DNA of 64,000 nucleotides from Physcomitrium patens (Eukaryota; Streptophyta; Bryopsida; Funariales; Funariaceae). The notes beneath the pieces were generated by a model. It was given only the letters and a program-made list of their open reading frames with translations. It ran no database searches and was not told the DNA's origin. The translations under genes were made by a program, and so were the position numbers. This document shows, piece by piece, positions 1 through 10,864 of this stretch. The DNA is taken from the NCBI RefSeq assembly GCF_000002425.4, contig NC_037270.1, positions 954,117 to 1,018,116 on the forward strand. Direction: 5' to 3'. Numbering within the stretch: the first letter of the stretch is position 1; every line of letters begins with the position of its first letter.

Positions 1-294
1 AATGACGTATTGGAAAGTTATCCGAGAAGGAATGATTATAGTACAATTCCATAGGGAATAGTAGATGCCATCCCATTGTAGGTTGTACCACCATCATCAT
101 CACACCCGTATGTACCTTATTCCGCATATCAAAAATCAATACCTACGAAGGAATTGCCAAATGCATTGCTATCAAGAGATCCCAATGAGTCATTGCTGTT
201 AACATTGACAAAAAAAATCAATGAATTGGCTGTGAATTTGACCAAAGATAAAGAAAAAAGGCATGAACCGACCAATATGCGACCCAATATTTGA

Positions 295-900
295 TGCAGC
301 AATTATAAAGGACAAGGTCATTTGGTAACTGAATGCTCTTCACCACCCCAAATGACAGTCCAATGTACATTTTATAGAGGTAAGCATACCACTGCCAATT
401 GCTGGAATTTAAGGAAACAACAAGTTAGAAAACAAACCATGATTCAACCAACTTTGTGGGATGTCAATCAAGTACAAACGAATAATAGGTTTGGTTTGAA
501 TGGAAATCGAGCAAATAAACAAAATAGGAATTATTCTAATTTCTTAAACTCTAAATTTTACCAAGAAGGTGTATCTAATACTCATAGATTGGCGATGAAC
601 CAACAAGGATACCATCAATATCCACCCATGATGAAGCCAATGCCAGAGTCTATAGTATTAATGGATCAACGAGGATCCTTTACTCATCCGACTTGGAACA
701 GGCCAAGCTGGTACATCCCAGTAGATACAGTCAATATTCCTGACGGTGTTGAAAGGAGACCACTTCAATGTTATCATTGTAGATAGATCGAACATTATGC
801 TAGTGAATGTCCCAATCCAAGAGCAAGCGATGATTATGCTCTCGTGTGTAGAAATTGTAAGCAATTAGGACATACTTATCAGTAATGCAATGCCCCATTT
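295..900 (+). pseudogene. A1 gag, nucleocapsid part
   Basis: Two CCHC-type zinc-knuckle regions are readable, one near 295-400 and a second pair near 770-890 with the pattern CYHC...HYASEC and CRNCKQ..HTYQ. Between them is a Pro-, Asn- and Gln-rich linker. Nucleocapsid knuckles bind the element RNA inside virus-like particles. The same double arrangement and linker recur in A2 (13700-14290), A3 (46060-46700) and C (27520-27640 and 29330-29490), so it is a family trait. Decayed. Confidence 0.75.
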
Positions 901-1539
901 AATTTCAATAACCAAAACTTGTAAGTTTAATTACAAAATAAATTAGAGAAAAATAATCAAGATCTACAAGATTCAGCGGTAAATCGGGTCGAACGCGTAC
1001 ATAAAGTGCTTATAAGGGCCCAACAAAAATGAAAAGATCCAATTCCACAATTGGAGGAACCAATTTCTAAGGGACAATTAGACTCAAATCCAATAACCAT
1101 ATATGGATCGTCATCAGTATTGGGACCTAGATCGTCAAAACAGTCCAAAGATGGTTTTGGTACGAGACTATTGATCCAACATGAACCAGTTCTATTACCC
1201 TCAAAGGACAAGGAGCGGCCTTACTCACTAAAAGACCTTCTTAGGGTGAAACAATACGAAATAGCTTGTTCAACTATTCTGGTGTTAGATTCTATGAAGC
1301 AAGATAAGCTATTGACAAGGGTTAAAGTGAAGTCCATGAAAAAGAAAAGGATTTTAGAAATCACTACAAATATGGAACCATATGATATATTGAAGGATTT
1401 GGATGAAATTAAATCATCAATCTTAATGAAGCAACTATTAGCGGTTGCACCAGAATGTTGTTCTATGTTGAATTCTTCGTTAATACGACAAAGAGATCGG
1501 TCTAAAGAAGTTCGAGAAGTCAGTTTGAATCTCGATCCA

Positions 1540-3780
1540 AGAGTACTGACTATTGATGTATCCATTGATAGAGTCCTTATTTTTGGAGTTCAAGTGGATG
1601 GGAGCTCAAGCGTAAATTTAATGATGGTAGAAATAATGGAAAATTTGGGTTTAACTCAGTTGTTACCCATGTTGTTGATATTAAGAATGGCTGACCACAG
1701 TCAAGTCAAGCCTATGGATATTCTTCACAGTATTCACACTATTTTAGCAGGAATTATCTATAAAATTGATTATAATATTTTTAGGTTATAAAGTTCCACA
1801 TTATCATATCAAATTTTATTGGAACAGCCATCGTTATACAAAGTTGAAGCTAAAAATGACTGGGGCCGAGGAATGCTAACTATCGAAAAGGGAAGAGAAA
1901 TGATTGTTTTAGAAATGTACCCAGTCTAATATCATGGAGAATCTCAAATTCTAGGCTTGGAAGTGACATCTGATGAAGAGGGTCAATCTGAGGATAACTA
2001 TGATGAAATTACTAATGCAATGCAAGTTGGCAATGATCCAATTCTTATACATAAGGAAGAAGTATCCTATCAATATCGAGGATTTAGAGAATATTTTATT
2101 CATCTAGAAGATGCAGCAAACTCCGATCATGCTATTACCGAATGGATGAACAATCTTATAGTCAGTAGAGTCAGCACATTGGAACCAAAATTGGGTAGTT
2201 CCCATATGTCAGATAATATAAGATATTTAGATCAAAAGAAGACAATTAAATCAGAAGTTGTAGAAGAACTTATGTGTCAATCGATTAACCTAGGCACCAA
2301 CAAAATGCCATAGCTAATTAAAATATATGGCGGTATTATAGGTACAGAATAGGATGCTTGGAAAAAAAAATTTGTCCATGACAAATCTGACTTTGTGTGG
2401 TTGTATGCCGATTTAAAAGAGATTCCAACCGACATGTGTGAGGACCAGATTATTTTGGAGGAGGGTGTTATGCCAGTTTGTCAAAGATAATACCAGCTTA
2501 ACCCAAAATATTCCCTTTTAGTGAAATAGGAATTGAATAAACTTCTCGACATGGATTTTTATTTATCCTAATCCGCATAATGCATGGATGTCGCCAATCG
2601 TGATAGTACCGAAGAAAAATAGAAAAATCAAGATACGTCAAGATTGTTGAAATTTAAATGTGGCTACTAAAAAGGACTATTTTCTGTTACCATTTACAGA
2701 CAGTATTTTAGATGCAGTGGCCGGACATACATGTTACTCATTTTTGGACAGATTTTTGAGGTATAATCAAATTAAAATTATTGAAGAGGACCAATTGAAG
2801 ACTACGTTTACCACAGATTGGGATACATTCACCTATAAAGTAATGTCATTTGGATTATGTAATGTCCCAACTACTTTTCAATGGGTAATGATACAAGCAT
2901 TTCAAAATTACCTACATTTATCAATGGAGATATTTCTGGACGATTTCTACATATTTAGCATAACGGCTGAATATCTAGCATATCTGGATAAATGTTTGAA
3001 TCAATGCAATAAGTATGGGATATCTCTAAATTTGGAGAAGTATCAATTTGGCGTACCATCAGGGAAGCTATTGGGACACATTCTCTCTGTTGAAGGTATC
3101 GCTATGAATCCCGATAAATATACTCGTATATTGGGTTTACCAAAGCCATATATGGTGTTAGGCATATGTAGTTTCATTAGCCATGTCAGCTACTATCGGT
3201 ATTTTATTGAATCCTTTGCGATTATCTATCAATCGTTAACCAACTTATTAAAGAAATCCCCGTCAGATGGATCTAGCCCAATATGGAATGAAGATTGTAC
3301 TTTTACATTCGATGAATTGAAATGAAAATTGATATCTGTCCCAATTCTTGTAACACCTTGTTGGACAAAACCGTTTCATGTCTATGAGGATGCATTTAAT
3401 ATTGCTATTAGAGCCATTCTCAATCAAAAGAATGAAAAAGAATTAGATCATTTCATATAATATGTGAGCCAATAATTTGTTACTGCAAAACAAAATTATA
3501 ATACTACCGAGCGAGAAGCCCTCGAAATGATTTACTCTGTGCAAAAATTCTACCACTATCTACTTGGATATCCATTTGTGTTCCACGTTGATCATAATGC
3601 GATTAAGTACATGATAAATAAATCTCAATTGAGTGGAAAAAATTACTCGATGGATGTTATTTCTCTAGGGATTCAACTTTACGATTAACGTTAGACCTGA
3701 CAAGCAACATGCTAATGTAGATAACTTATCCCATTTATCTAATATACTAAATAATGAGTCGATAAACAATGCTCTTCTGA
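1540..3780 (+). pseudogene. A1 pol: protease, reverse transcriptase, RNase H
   Basis: A protease-like block lies near 1550-1790, with the core V-D-G-S-S-S-V-N in place of the usual D-S/T-G. A close D-G-G-S-S-V-N form is readable in A3, so this looks like a family signature. Reverse transcriptase follows at about 2380-3320, with the motif SFGLCNVPTTFQ and an FLDD catalytic box. RNase H follows at about 3340-3780, with the NYxTTEREALEM-type motif. Identification is by recognisable family motifs; the coding sequence is broken. Confidence 0.8.
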
Positions 3781-3989
3781 ATGTATAACTATTCGCTGTG
3801 GATGTCATTACACCCGAATATGGTGAATTGATCCAATATCTAACGTTTCAAACTTTTTCAATTTCTTATAATGAAAAATTAAAGAAGCGTCTGATTTTAA
3901 AAAGTGCACTGTATACCATGATTGGAGATGCCTTGTACAAATAAGGGCGGGATGGAATTTTACGTCATTGCATCTTTCAAAGTGAAGTT

Positions 3990-5065
3990 CGTATAATTTT
4001 AGAAGGATGTCACTTGGACAGTTGTCGAGGATATTTTGCGGGTGATAGCACCGCACGTAAGGCTTTAATGGCTGGATATTAGTGGCCAACGATGTTTTCG
4101 GATACACACCAATATGTTCGTCATTGTGATCTTTGCCAACAAATTGGTCCCCTACTGAAAATTCTGCAATGCTATTGGTACTAATTTTGGCATAGGCACC
4201 ATTCGAAAAATAGAGTATTGACTTTGTAGGACCCATTGCATCTGCCTCTCAAAATAGACATAAATATTATATTCTAGTAGGGACCGATTATGTCACCAAT
4301 AGGTGGAGGCTATGGCAACAAAAACTAATAATGTCAATACTGTAATAATATTTTTATATGAGAACATTATTACTCGTTTTGGTTGTCCAAAAGAATTGGT
4401 TAGTGATCAGAGAACATATTTTATTAATGCAAAAATTGAAGCATTAACAACGAAGTATGAGATCAAGCATTGCAAAACTACACCTTATTATCCACGAGCC
4501 AATGGGTAGACAAAAAAGACCAACGGTATCCTATGTAAGATCTTAACAAAGACTATTTCAGGAGCGGGAATTGATTGGGATACTAAATTGTTTGCAGCTT
4601 TATAGGCATACCGTACTGTGTATAAAATAACTACTAATTCTACCCCATTTCAATTGGTATACGATCTGGAGGCAATTCTACCAATTGAATTGGAGGTCCA
4701 AAGTTTATGAATTACGTTGGATAAATACATGGGAGACAGAGAATCTCTTCAATATAGGTTAGTCCAATTGAAGAAATTGAATGAAGCTCAGGCTACGGCT
4801 CTCTTGATCATAGAAGCTACACAGCGCTGCCAAAAGAGTTATTATGATAGTAAGTTACGGCTGAAATATTTTATACCAAATGATCTAGTATTACTTTATG
4901 ATAGTCACTTTAACAACTTTCTCGATAAATTTCAAGTACAATGGCATCTGCCATAACAGGTAGTGGAAGGTTTTCTTAATGGTTCAGTTCAATTGGAAGA
5001 TTTTTTGGGAACCCACTTCACAATATGCGTTAATGAGAACTGGTTACGTCTGTATTATACATAAA
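3990..5065 (+). pseudogene. A1 integrase
   Basis: The region shows an HHCC zinc-binding N-terminus near 4000-4150, a catalytic-core stretch near 4290-4510 with VSDQRTYF and the PYYPRANG motif that precedes the catalytic glutamate, and a C-terminal LLYDSHFNNF..KF block near 4880-5060. Integrase inserts the cDNA copy into the host genome. No chromodomain follows, which agrees with a Tat-like rather than a chromovirus placement. The homologous block in C ends at 53303. Confidence 0.8.
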
Positions 5066-5140
5066 CCCAGGATGGATTTACTTAGTGGTGGGAGGAAGTC
5101 TCTGTAATAATGATTATCCATGTTAGAGACATAGTCCTTA

Positions 5141-5260
5141 GAACCTTCTAGAGACAAGTTTCTAGAACCTTCTAGAGACAAGCTTTTAGAACCTTCTAGA
5201 AGCAAGTCTATGGAACCTTCTAGAAGCTTCCTAGTTAGTAGAAGTTGCTTGAGAAGCTTC
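5141..5260 (+). promoter_or_regulatory. Heat-shock-element array in B1 U3
   Basis: The consensus HSE is nGAAnnTTCnnGAAn. Perfect three-unit matches occur at 5160-5172 (TTC-GAA-TTC) and 5189-5201 (GAA-TTC-GAA). A perfect four-unit match lies at 5213-5230 (GAAccTTCtaGAAgcTTC). Two-unit matches lie at 5141-5148 and 5253-5260. The array ends about 10 bp upstream of the TATA box, a normal promoter position. The 3' LTR keeps a four-unit match at 10957-10974. HSF binding is inferred from sequence only. Confidence 0.7.
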
Positions 5261-5270
5261 CTAAATAGGA

Positions 5271-5314
5271 GTATATATTGAGATCGAGGCTGAAGAGTTC
5301 TTCAGTCTCGACAA
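5271..5314 (+). promoter_or_regulatory. B1 TATA box, predicted transcript start and self-primer
   Basis: A TATA box (GTATATATT, 5271-5279) lies about 25-33 bp upstream of AGTCTCGACAA at 5304-5314. That 11-mer is the exact reverse complement of 5444-5454, immediately after the 5' LTR. In Tf1 the first 11 nt of the mRNA fold back onto the primer-binding site and prime reverse transcription. Spacing from the TATA box puts the 11-mer at about the predicted RNA 5' end, as that model requires. The start site itself is inferred. Confidence 0.65.
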
Positions 5315-5443
5315 CACATCTCTTGGAGCTCTAGCTCACCTCTCTGGTGTTGTTCTTATATTCATCTGATTAATCTAGTTCTTGCCAGGTTCTTCTTGAA
5401 CTTCTTGGTAGATATCAAGTCTGTATTCTGTGTCCGTGACCGT

Positions 5444-5454
5444 TTGTCGAGACT
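5444..5454 (+). promoter_or_regulatory. B1 primer-binding site (self-priming type)
   Basis: TTGTCGAGACT lies 2 nt after the LTR end and is exactly complementary to 5304-5314 inside the LTR. It shows no match to a tRNA 3' end that I recognise. A tRNA-iMet-like TATCAGAGC occurs at 5469-5477, but about 27 nt from the LTR, which is unusually far for a primer site. Relative I shows a different but equally complementary pair (20770-20781 and 20949-20960). Confidence 0.65.
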
Positions 5455-5490
5455 TCACTCTCCTCAGATATCAGAGCTAGTTTCTTCTTT

Positions 5491-5690
5491 GTTAGAGTGT
5501 GGATTACCCCTCTACTTGGAAGTGTACTAGCACTTTAGAGGTTGCGGATTACCCTCCTCTAAACTGATACTTCTTTTGTTATAATATTGGAGTCTTATTC
5601 TTCTTGGAGAGAGTTGATTACCCCTTTTCTTGAAGCTCTTAAGGCATTTTAGAGGTTGCGGAGTACCCTCCTCTAAACCAATATTGTCCT
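5491..5690 (+). repeat. Tandem repeat in the B1 leader
   Basis: Two imperfect units of about 112 bp each contain a GATTACCCC block followed by a near-palindrome of the form TTTAGAGG...CCTCCTCTAAA (5534-5562 and 5648-5676). Each near-palindrome could fold into a stem of about eight pairs. They lie between the primer site and the gag start, where packaging and dimerisation signals sit in other retroelements. That role is conjecture here. Confidence 0.55.
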
Positions 5691-5721
5691 CTTGTAGAGT
5701 CATTTTTGTCCTTCTCTTAGA

Positions 5722-6760
5722 ATGGCCGGGGGCCAAGACATTAGTATGACGGAAAGTTCAAAGTCCAAGTTAGATGCTATCATGAATGCCCTCGCTACGT
5801 TATCGCAAAGAACTGCAGAGATTGAAGGAATCGTGGCAAGGCTTTATAATGATGGAGCATTTGAGATGGCACAATCTAGGTTGCACTAGCCTCAAACTTC
5901 TACACTTGGAGAATCAACTTTGCCTCAGGTTCGACAAGCACCGCTGGTTCTACAACATAAGGAACCCCGAGTTAGCCTTCCGAACAAGTTCGATAGTACA
6001 TGTTCCAAGTTTCGAGGATTCGTCAACCAAAACAAGTTGATAACAGTTTTACAGCCCAAATGCTATCCAATAAAGGAGTCACGTGTTGGGCTCGTTGGAA
6101 CCTTACTTACAGGACAAGCTCTATCATAGTTTGATCCTTTGTTTGAAAAACGATCGTCTATACTAAACAACTTTGAAACCTTTTTGGAGGCATTTGCGGA
6201 ATCATTTGGTGAACACGACAAGGTTCGATGGGCTACAACAAAGATCCGGTCACTATGACAAGGGATGCATTCTACATCAGTCTATGCATCGAACTTCAGG
6301 TAATTAGCATGCGACATCAATTAGGACAAAGAAGCATTGATGAGTCAATTCTATTGGAGTTTAAGGGACGATATGAAGGATTTGCTGTTAATTCTTCCTG
6401 ATCCGCAAACGCTCAACGAAGCTATTAGCCAAGCTGTGAAGTGCGATAACTGCCTATTCCAACGTTGCCAAGACCAACGTTCAAGACAACATACGGTTCG
6501 CCACACCCTAACTATGTCGGCAAGCAGCGTGAATTCACATTCAGAGATAGACAACATGCAAATTGATGCGGTACGTGTCAAATCTCTTACTCTAGAAGAG
6601 TACAAATGCGGCGTATGGAGGAAGGTCTATGCTTGTATTACGGTGAATAAGGCCACAAAGTTGGAAACTACCCCAAGAAGCAAAATCAACGTATAATCAA
6701 GACTAGAGGTGCATTTATTCAGAAAAACGAGGATGCCAAGCCACAATAGGAATCGTGTGG
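5722..6760 (+). pseudogene. B1 gag
   Basis: Gag begins at an ATG in the context AGAATGGCCGGGG at 5722. The readable pieces correspond to a capsid-type domain, with motifs such as FETFLEAFAESFG near 6170-6210 and DDMKDLLLILPDPQTL near 6370-6415. The same pattern is present, more decayed, in element I at 21270-22150. Gag builds the virus-like particle. A CCHC knuckle is not clearly visible. Broken in several places. Confidence 0.7.
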
Positions 6761-6829
6761 CTGGACAGTGAAATATCACAATAACAACTAAGTTCCTTTC
6801 TTTCCGCTCAACCTGCCTTTTGTTTTACA

Positions 6830-8690
6830 ATCCCTTTGCTTATTGGCCCTCAGAAATTGAGAACCTTAGCATTATTAGATTCAGGAGCATCTGCTTGTTT
6901 CTTAGACAAAGAATTTGCGAAGTATCATAAGTTCTCTTTAGTACAAAAATCCAAACCTGTTCACGTTGAGGTCATAGATGGACGACCTTTATTGTCTGGT
7001 AGTGTCACCCATAAATCAGAACCTATAGAAGTGACGTTTAAGGGCCATAGTAGTCATATTATTTTCAATATTATTAGAACCCCATCAAATCCTATTATTC
7101 TTGGTCTTTCCTGGTTGGAAAAGCATAATCCATCCATAGATTGGAAGTTGCGGAAGATGACCTTTCCCACAAAACCACGCAAGAGCAAGGCTAGTAAAAA
7201 ATCCCGAATAGAGAAATCCTTATTTATTGGAGCAAGAGCATTTATAAGATTGTCCAAGGAAGGCACACCATTTGTCATTTTTGCGGCTCCAACTATCGGG
7301 GAGAAGATCTCGACAACAAGTATACCAGAGCAATATAACGATTTTAAAGATGTGTTTCAAAAGAAAAATGTCGACATGCTACCGGAACACAGACCATATG
7401 ATTGCGCCATAGACTTACAAGAAGGAGCACAATCGCCTTTTGGCCCAATCTACAATCTATTGCAGATGGAGTTGGCGGAGTTGCGGAAGTACATCGATGA
7501 GAATCTAGCCAAGAACTTCATCCGTCATTCAAAATCGTTAGCTGGAGCACCCATCTTATTTGTGAAGAAGAAAGATGGCTCATTGCGGATGTGCGTGGAC
7601 TATCAAGGCCTCAACAAGGTAACAAAGAAGAATTGTTACCCGTTACACTTGATATCTGGTCTCTTAGAACAATTTGGAAGTGCAAGGATCTTTACAAAAA
7701 TTGATTTTAGGGGAGCTTACAACCTCGTACGAATCAAGGAAGGTGATGAGTGGAAGACAACGTTCCGTATAAGGTATGGCCATTTTGAATATAATGTCAT
7801 GTCCTTTGGTCTTACCAATGCTCCAGCGGTCTTTCAACATATGATGAATGACATTTTCCGAGAGTACCTTGACAATTTTGTTGTCATCTATTTGGATGAT
7901 ATTTTGATATTCTCCAAAAATGAAGAAGTGCATGAAAAATACGTTCGTTCGATATTGGAGAAACTACGCGAGCGAGGACTATATGCCAAGTTAGAAAAGT
8001 GTTTATTTTACCAAATAGAGATGGAGTTTCTGGGATTCGTTGCGACTACGGAAGGCTAGAAGAAAGACCCCAAGAAGGTGGAAGCAATCGTGTCCTGAGA
8101 GGTTCCGAAGACGGTTAGAGATGTACAATGCTTTCTTGATTTTGCCAACTTCTATCGGATCTTTATCAAGAATTACTCTCAAGTTGCTGTTCCTCTCATT
8201 CAGTTGATATGCAAGGATAAGTTGGAATGGGGACCTCTAGCAGAGAAGGCGTTTCAAAACCTGAAGACCGCATTTACTATGGCTCCAATCTTGATACATC
8301 CAGACTTTACAAAGGCCTTCTATTTAGAAACTGATGCTTCAAATTTTGCTTTGGGAGCCGTACTTTCACAAATGGGAGAAGATAAGAAGCTCCATCCGAT
8401 TGCATTCTATTCTTGAAAGTTCTCTAATGCTGAAATCAATTATGAGATCCACGATAAGGAACTTCTTGCTATAGTGGATTCTTTCCAAGAATGGCGTCAC
8501 TTTCTTGAAAGAGCTGCATATCCAGTGACCATATACACAGATCACAAGAATTTGGAGTATTTCATGTTGGCTCGAGTTCTAAATCGACGTCAAGCTCGAT
8601 GGAGTATGTTGCTATCTAGATTCGATTTTATTATCATTTATCGACTTGGAAAGCAGAAAGGACTATCTGATGCCTTATCGAGGAGATCGT
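6830..8690 (+). pseudogene. B1 pol: protease, reverse transcriptase, RNase H
   Basis: The protease active-site motif LALLDSGASACF is near 6868-6903. Reverse transcriptase covers about 7290-8060, with KKDGSLRMCVDYQGLN, SFGLTNAPAVFQ and the YLDD catalytic box at 7889-7900. RNase H covers about 8200-8690, with [18 protein letters not shown] and [10 protein letters not shown]. The motifs are of typical chromovirus type and better preserved than in any other gypsy copy in the window. A long stretch of about 1.2 kb over protease and RT is still open; the whole is broken. Confidence 0.88.
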
Positions 8691-8939
8691 ATCTTGTACT
8701 AAAGGCTAGAGAAGCAGCGTTTGATCAACAATGTGCGACATTGTTGAAGCAAGAGCAATTTCAGCTTTGCGCTACTATTATGCCAATTGATGCTGACTTC
8801 CTGAATCAGGTACGTGCCTTAACCATTGAAGATTTAGTTGCCATTGATATTAAGCAGCGTGCCAATGACGACAAGTTCAAGGTGGAGGGAGATCTTTTAT
8901 ACTTTCAAGAGCGGTTATATATCCCAAAAGGACCAGCAC

Positions 8940-10220
8940 GACTCTAAGTTCTTCAATCTTGCCATGATTTTCCAGCTGCGGGACATTTTGGATTCAACAA
9001 GACCTTGGAGCTTATTTCTCGAGATTTTTGGTGGCCCCAAATGTGGAAGGATGTGAAAGATTTTGTCCTCTCTTGCGACATCTGTTCAAGATCCAAGAAT
9101 CCTTGGCATCGCCCTTATGGACTCCTACAGCCATTGCCGATTCCACATCGACCATGGTCTTCAATTTCCATGGACTTCATCACGGACCTGCCATCATCAA
9201 ACTCATTTGACAGCATCTTTGTCGTGGTAGATCCGCTTACAAAAATGGCACACTTTGTCCCTTGCAAGAAGACATCGTCCAGTGAAGTCATAGCAAGGCT
9301 CTTTCTCGATAATGTATATCGATATCATGGACTACTAGATGATATCGTATCAGATCGAGGAACCTAGTTCGTATCAAAGTTTTGGAGATCTCTCTTTGAG
9401 ATACTAAAGGTAGATATCAAGCTTTCTTCCGCTTTTCATCCTCAAACTGACGATCAAATGGAACGGATGAACCAAGTCTTGGAACAATACTTACGATACA
9501 GCATCAACTATTAGCAAGACGATTGGACCACATATCTACCGCTAATCGAGTTTGCATATAACAACACCCTCCATGCGTCGACTCAATACACACCATTCTT
9601 TTCCAACTATGGGTATCATCCAAAGCTTGATTTATTGAGTCCATCAAGAAATAACAATCCAGCAGCTGAAGGATTTGCAAAACAACTATCAGAGCTTCAA
9701 AATACGTTAAAGCTTCAATTACAATCCGCTCAAAAATCCTACAAGGCATCTGCAGATAGATTTCGGAATCAAGCACCTAATTTCAAAATTGGAGATAAAG
9801 CATTGCTTCTTCGGTGGAATATCAAGACCAAGCGACCATGTGATAAGTTGGACTATCGAAGATTGGGACCATTTATCATCCAAAAGCAAATCAATCCACT
9901 GGCGTACCGTCTGGAATTACCGGCTTCTATGAAGGTACATCAAGTCTTTCATGTTTCTTTGTTGGAGTCTTATCTAGAGTCATCTTTTCCTAGAAGAGTG
10001 CAATGTCCGCCACCTAGTATTGAGATCGAGAACCACGAGGAATAAGAGGTTGAAAAGGTGCTGGATTCTCGGCGAAGGTTGGGCAAGTTGGAGTATCTTG
10101 TTCATTGGTGCGGCTACGACATTAATGAGCGAACGTGGAAGCCAGCTGAAAATCTCACCAATGCGCCACAAAAGGTACAGGAGTTTCATCAACAACATCC
10201 TCATAAACCTAAGCCGGTTT
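8940..10220 (+). pseudogene. B1 integrase with C-terminal chromodomain
   Basis: The HHCC zinc-binding module is near 8950-9095, with C-H, GHFGFNKT, FWWPQM and CDICSRSK. The catalytic core is near 9140-9480, with SMDFITDLP and a DRGT block. The chromovirus motif HQVFHVSLLESY lies near 9930-9970. A chromodomain follows at about 10045-10220, recognisable from [21 protein letters not shown] and [10 protein letters not shown]. Chromodomains on chromovirus integrases are known to steer insertion towards particular chromatin. The wording of this one resembles Tcn1/sushi-type domains rather than the usual flowering-plant CRM type; that is a judgement by eye. Confidence 0.85.
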
Positions 10221-10763
10221 GACAATAGCTTCTTTCTGAAGCTTGCTCATTCAAGAATATAAGAAAGGGAGAGAGCACCACCAAAATTCGTAGTTGATGT
10301 AGTTATTTTTTCCAAGATAAAATAGAATTTTTTCAGTAGCCATAGTTTGGTCTTCTGATATGGATAGCCAAGAGATAGATACTATGCCAGTTAGATTATT
10401 TCAAACGACTAGCTGACAAAAGCGACGCTGAGATGAAGAACTGCCTACACCATGATGACGACGGATGATACCGAGTAACTGATCACTGGTGATTGTATTT
10501 GAGTCCGAGCCTGCTTACGATAGTCAACCAAAAGGCATATTTACAGGATAATTTCACAATAAAGACACGGAAGTTCATGCTTGGTCAGAAGTTGAAAGAG
10601 TGGGCGACTACCGTTGGCTTCAAAGGCCGATGAACCACTTACCTCGTGAACAACAGTTGGAGTTCATAGCAGATGTTATGCGACAGATCTTCATTTTCTT
10701 GCGTTGGTACTGATTGATAACAACATTGCTTCTCAGAGACCTCAAAGCTAAAGGAGGGGGTGA
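10221..10763 (+). other. B1 3' untranslated region with polypurine tract
   Basis: This is noncoding sequence between the chromodomain and the LTR. It ends in a purine-rich tract AAAGGAGGGGGTGA at about 10750-10763, directly before TGTTAGG. Such a tract primes plus-strand DNA synthesis in LTR elements. No other gene is visible here. Confidence 0.65.
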
Positions 10764-10864
10764 TGTTAGGAACATAGTCCTTAGAACCTTCTAGAGACAA
10801 GCTTCTAGAACCTTCTAGAAGCAAGTCTCTAGAACCTTCTAGAAGCTTCTTAGTTGGTAGAAGA
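10764..10864 (+). repeat. Extra partial LTR copy before the B1 3' LTR
   Basis: These 101 bp repeat the first part of the LTR (TGTTAGGAACATAGTCC...), including heat-shock-element-like motifs. They are followed head-to-tail by the full 3' LTR starting at 10865. The polypurine tract abuts this copy, not the full LTR. The 5' LTR has no such duplicate. Confidence 0.8.

Larger units (their letters stand above)
1..5120 (+). mobile_element. A1: Ty3/gypsy (Tat-like) retrotransposon, left segment
   Basis: This is the left part of an old Ty3/gypsy element that enters from outside the window. In order it shows gag zinc knuckles, an aspartic-protease-like motif, reverse transcriptase, RNase H and integrase, with no chromodomain. 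It is interrupted at 5120 by chromovirus B1 and resumes at 11186 with an extra ORF and its 3' LTR. The Tat-like call rests on domain order, on the extra ORF after integrase, and on the tRNA-Asp-type primer site of related copies A2, A3 and C. It is broken, with more than a dozen breaks, and reads as a fossil. Its own 5' LTR and primer site lie off the window. Confidence 0.85.
5121..5441 (+). repeat. B1 5' LTR
   Basis: The 321-bp LTR begins TGTTAGAGACATAG and pairs with 10865-11185, which has the same length. It holds a heat-shock-element-like array (5141-5260), a TATA box (5271-5279) and a hairpin-forming palindrome (5284-5311, two 13-nt arms pairable with one G:U). It also holds an 11-nt sequence that is complementary to the site just after the LTR. 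The end at 5441 was set from the matching 3' LTR, where the sequence leaves the element at the target-site duplication. Confidence 0.88.

Noticed and set aside
5141-5260. Short repeated words as a CRISPR-like array
   Set aside because: There are no regular spacers, the setting is a eukaryotic LTR, and the words fit heat-shock elements and are present in both LTRs.
5469-5477. TATCAGAGC as a tRNA-iMet primer site for B1
   Set aside because: It matches the core of the plant iMet site, but it lies about 27 nt from the LTR end, and the usual leading TGG is absent. The LTR-adjacent 11-mer pairs exactly with the LTR. Kept only as an alternative.
5527-5736. 69-codon minus-strand frame with an internal repeat
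   Set aside because: The amino-acid repeat simply reflects the tandem DNA repeat of the B1 leader.
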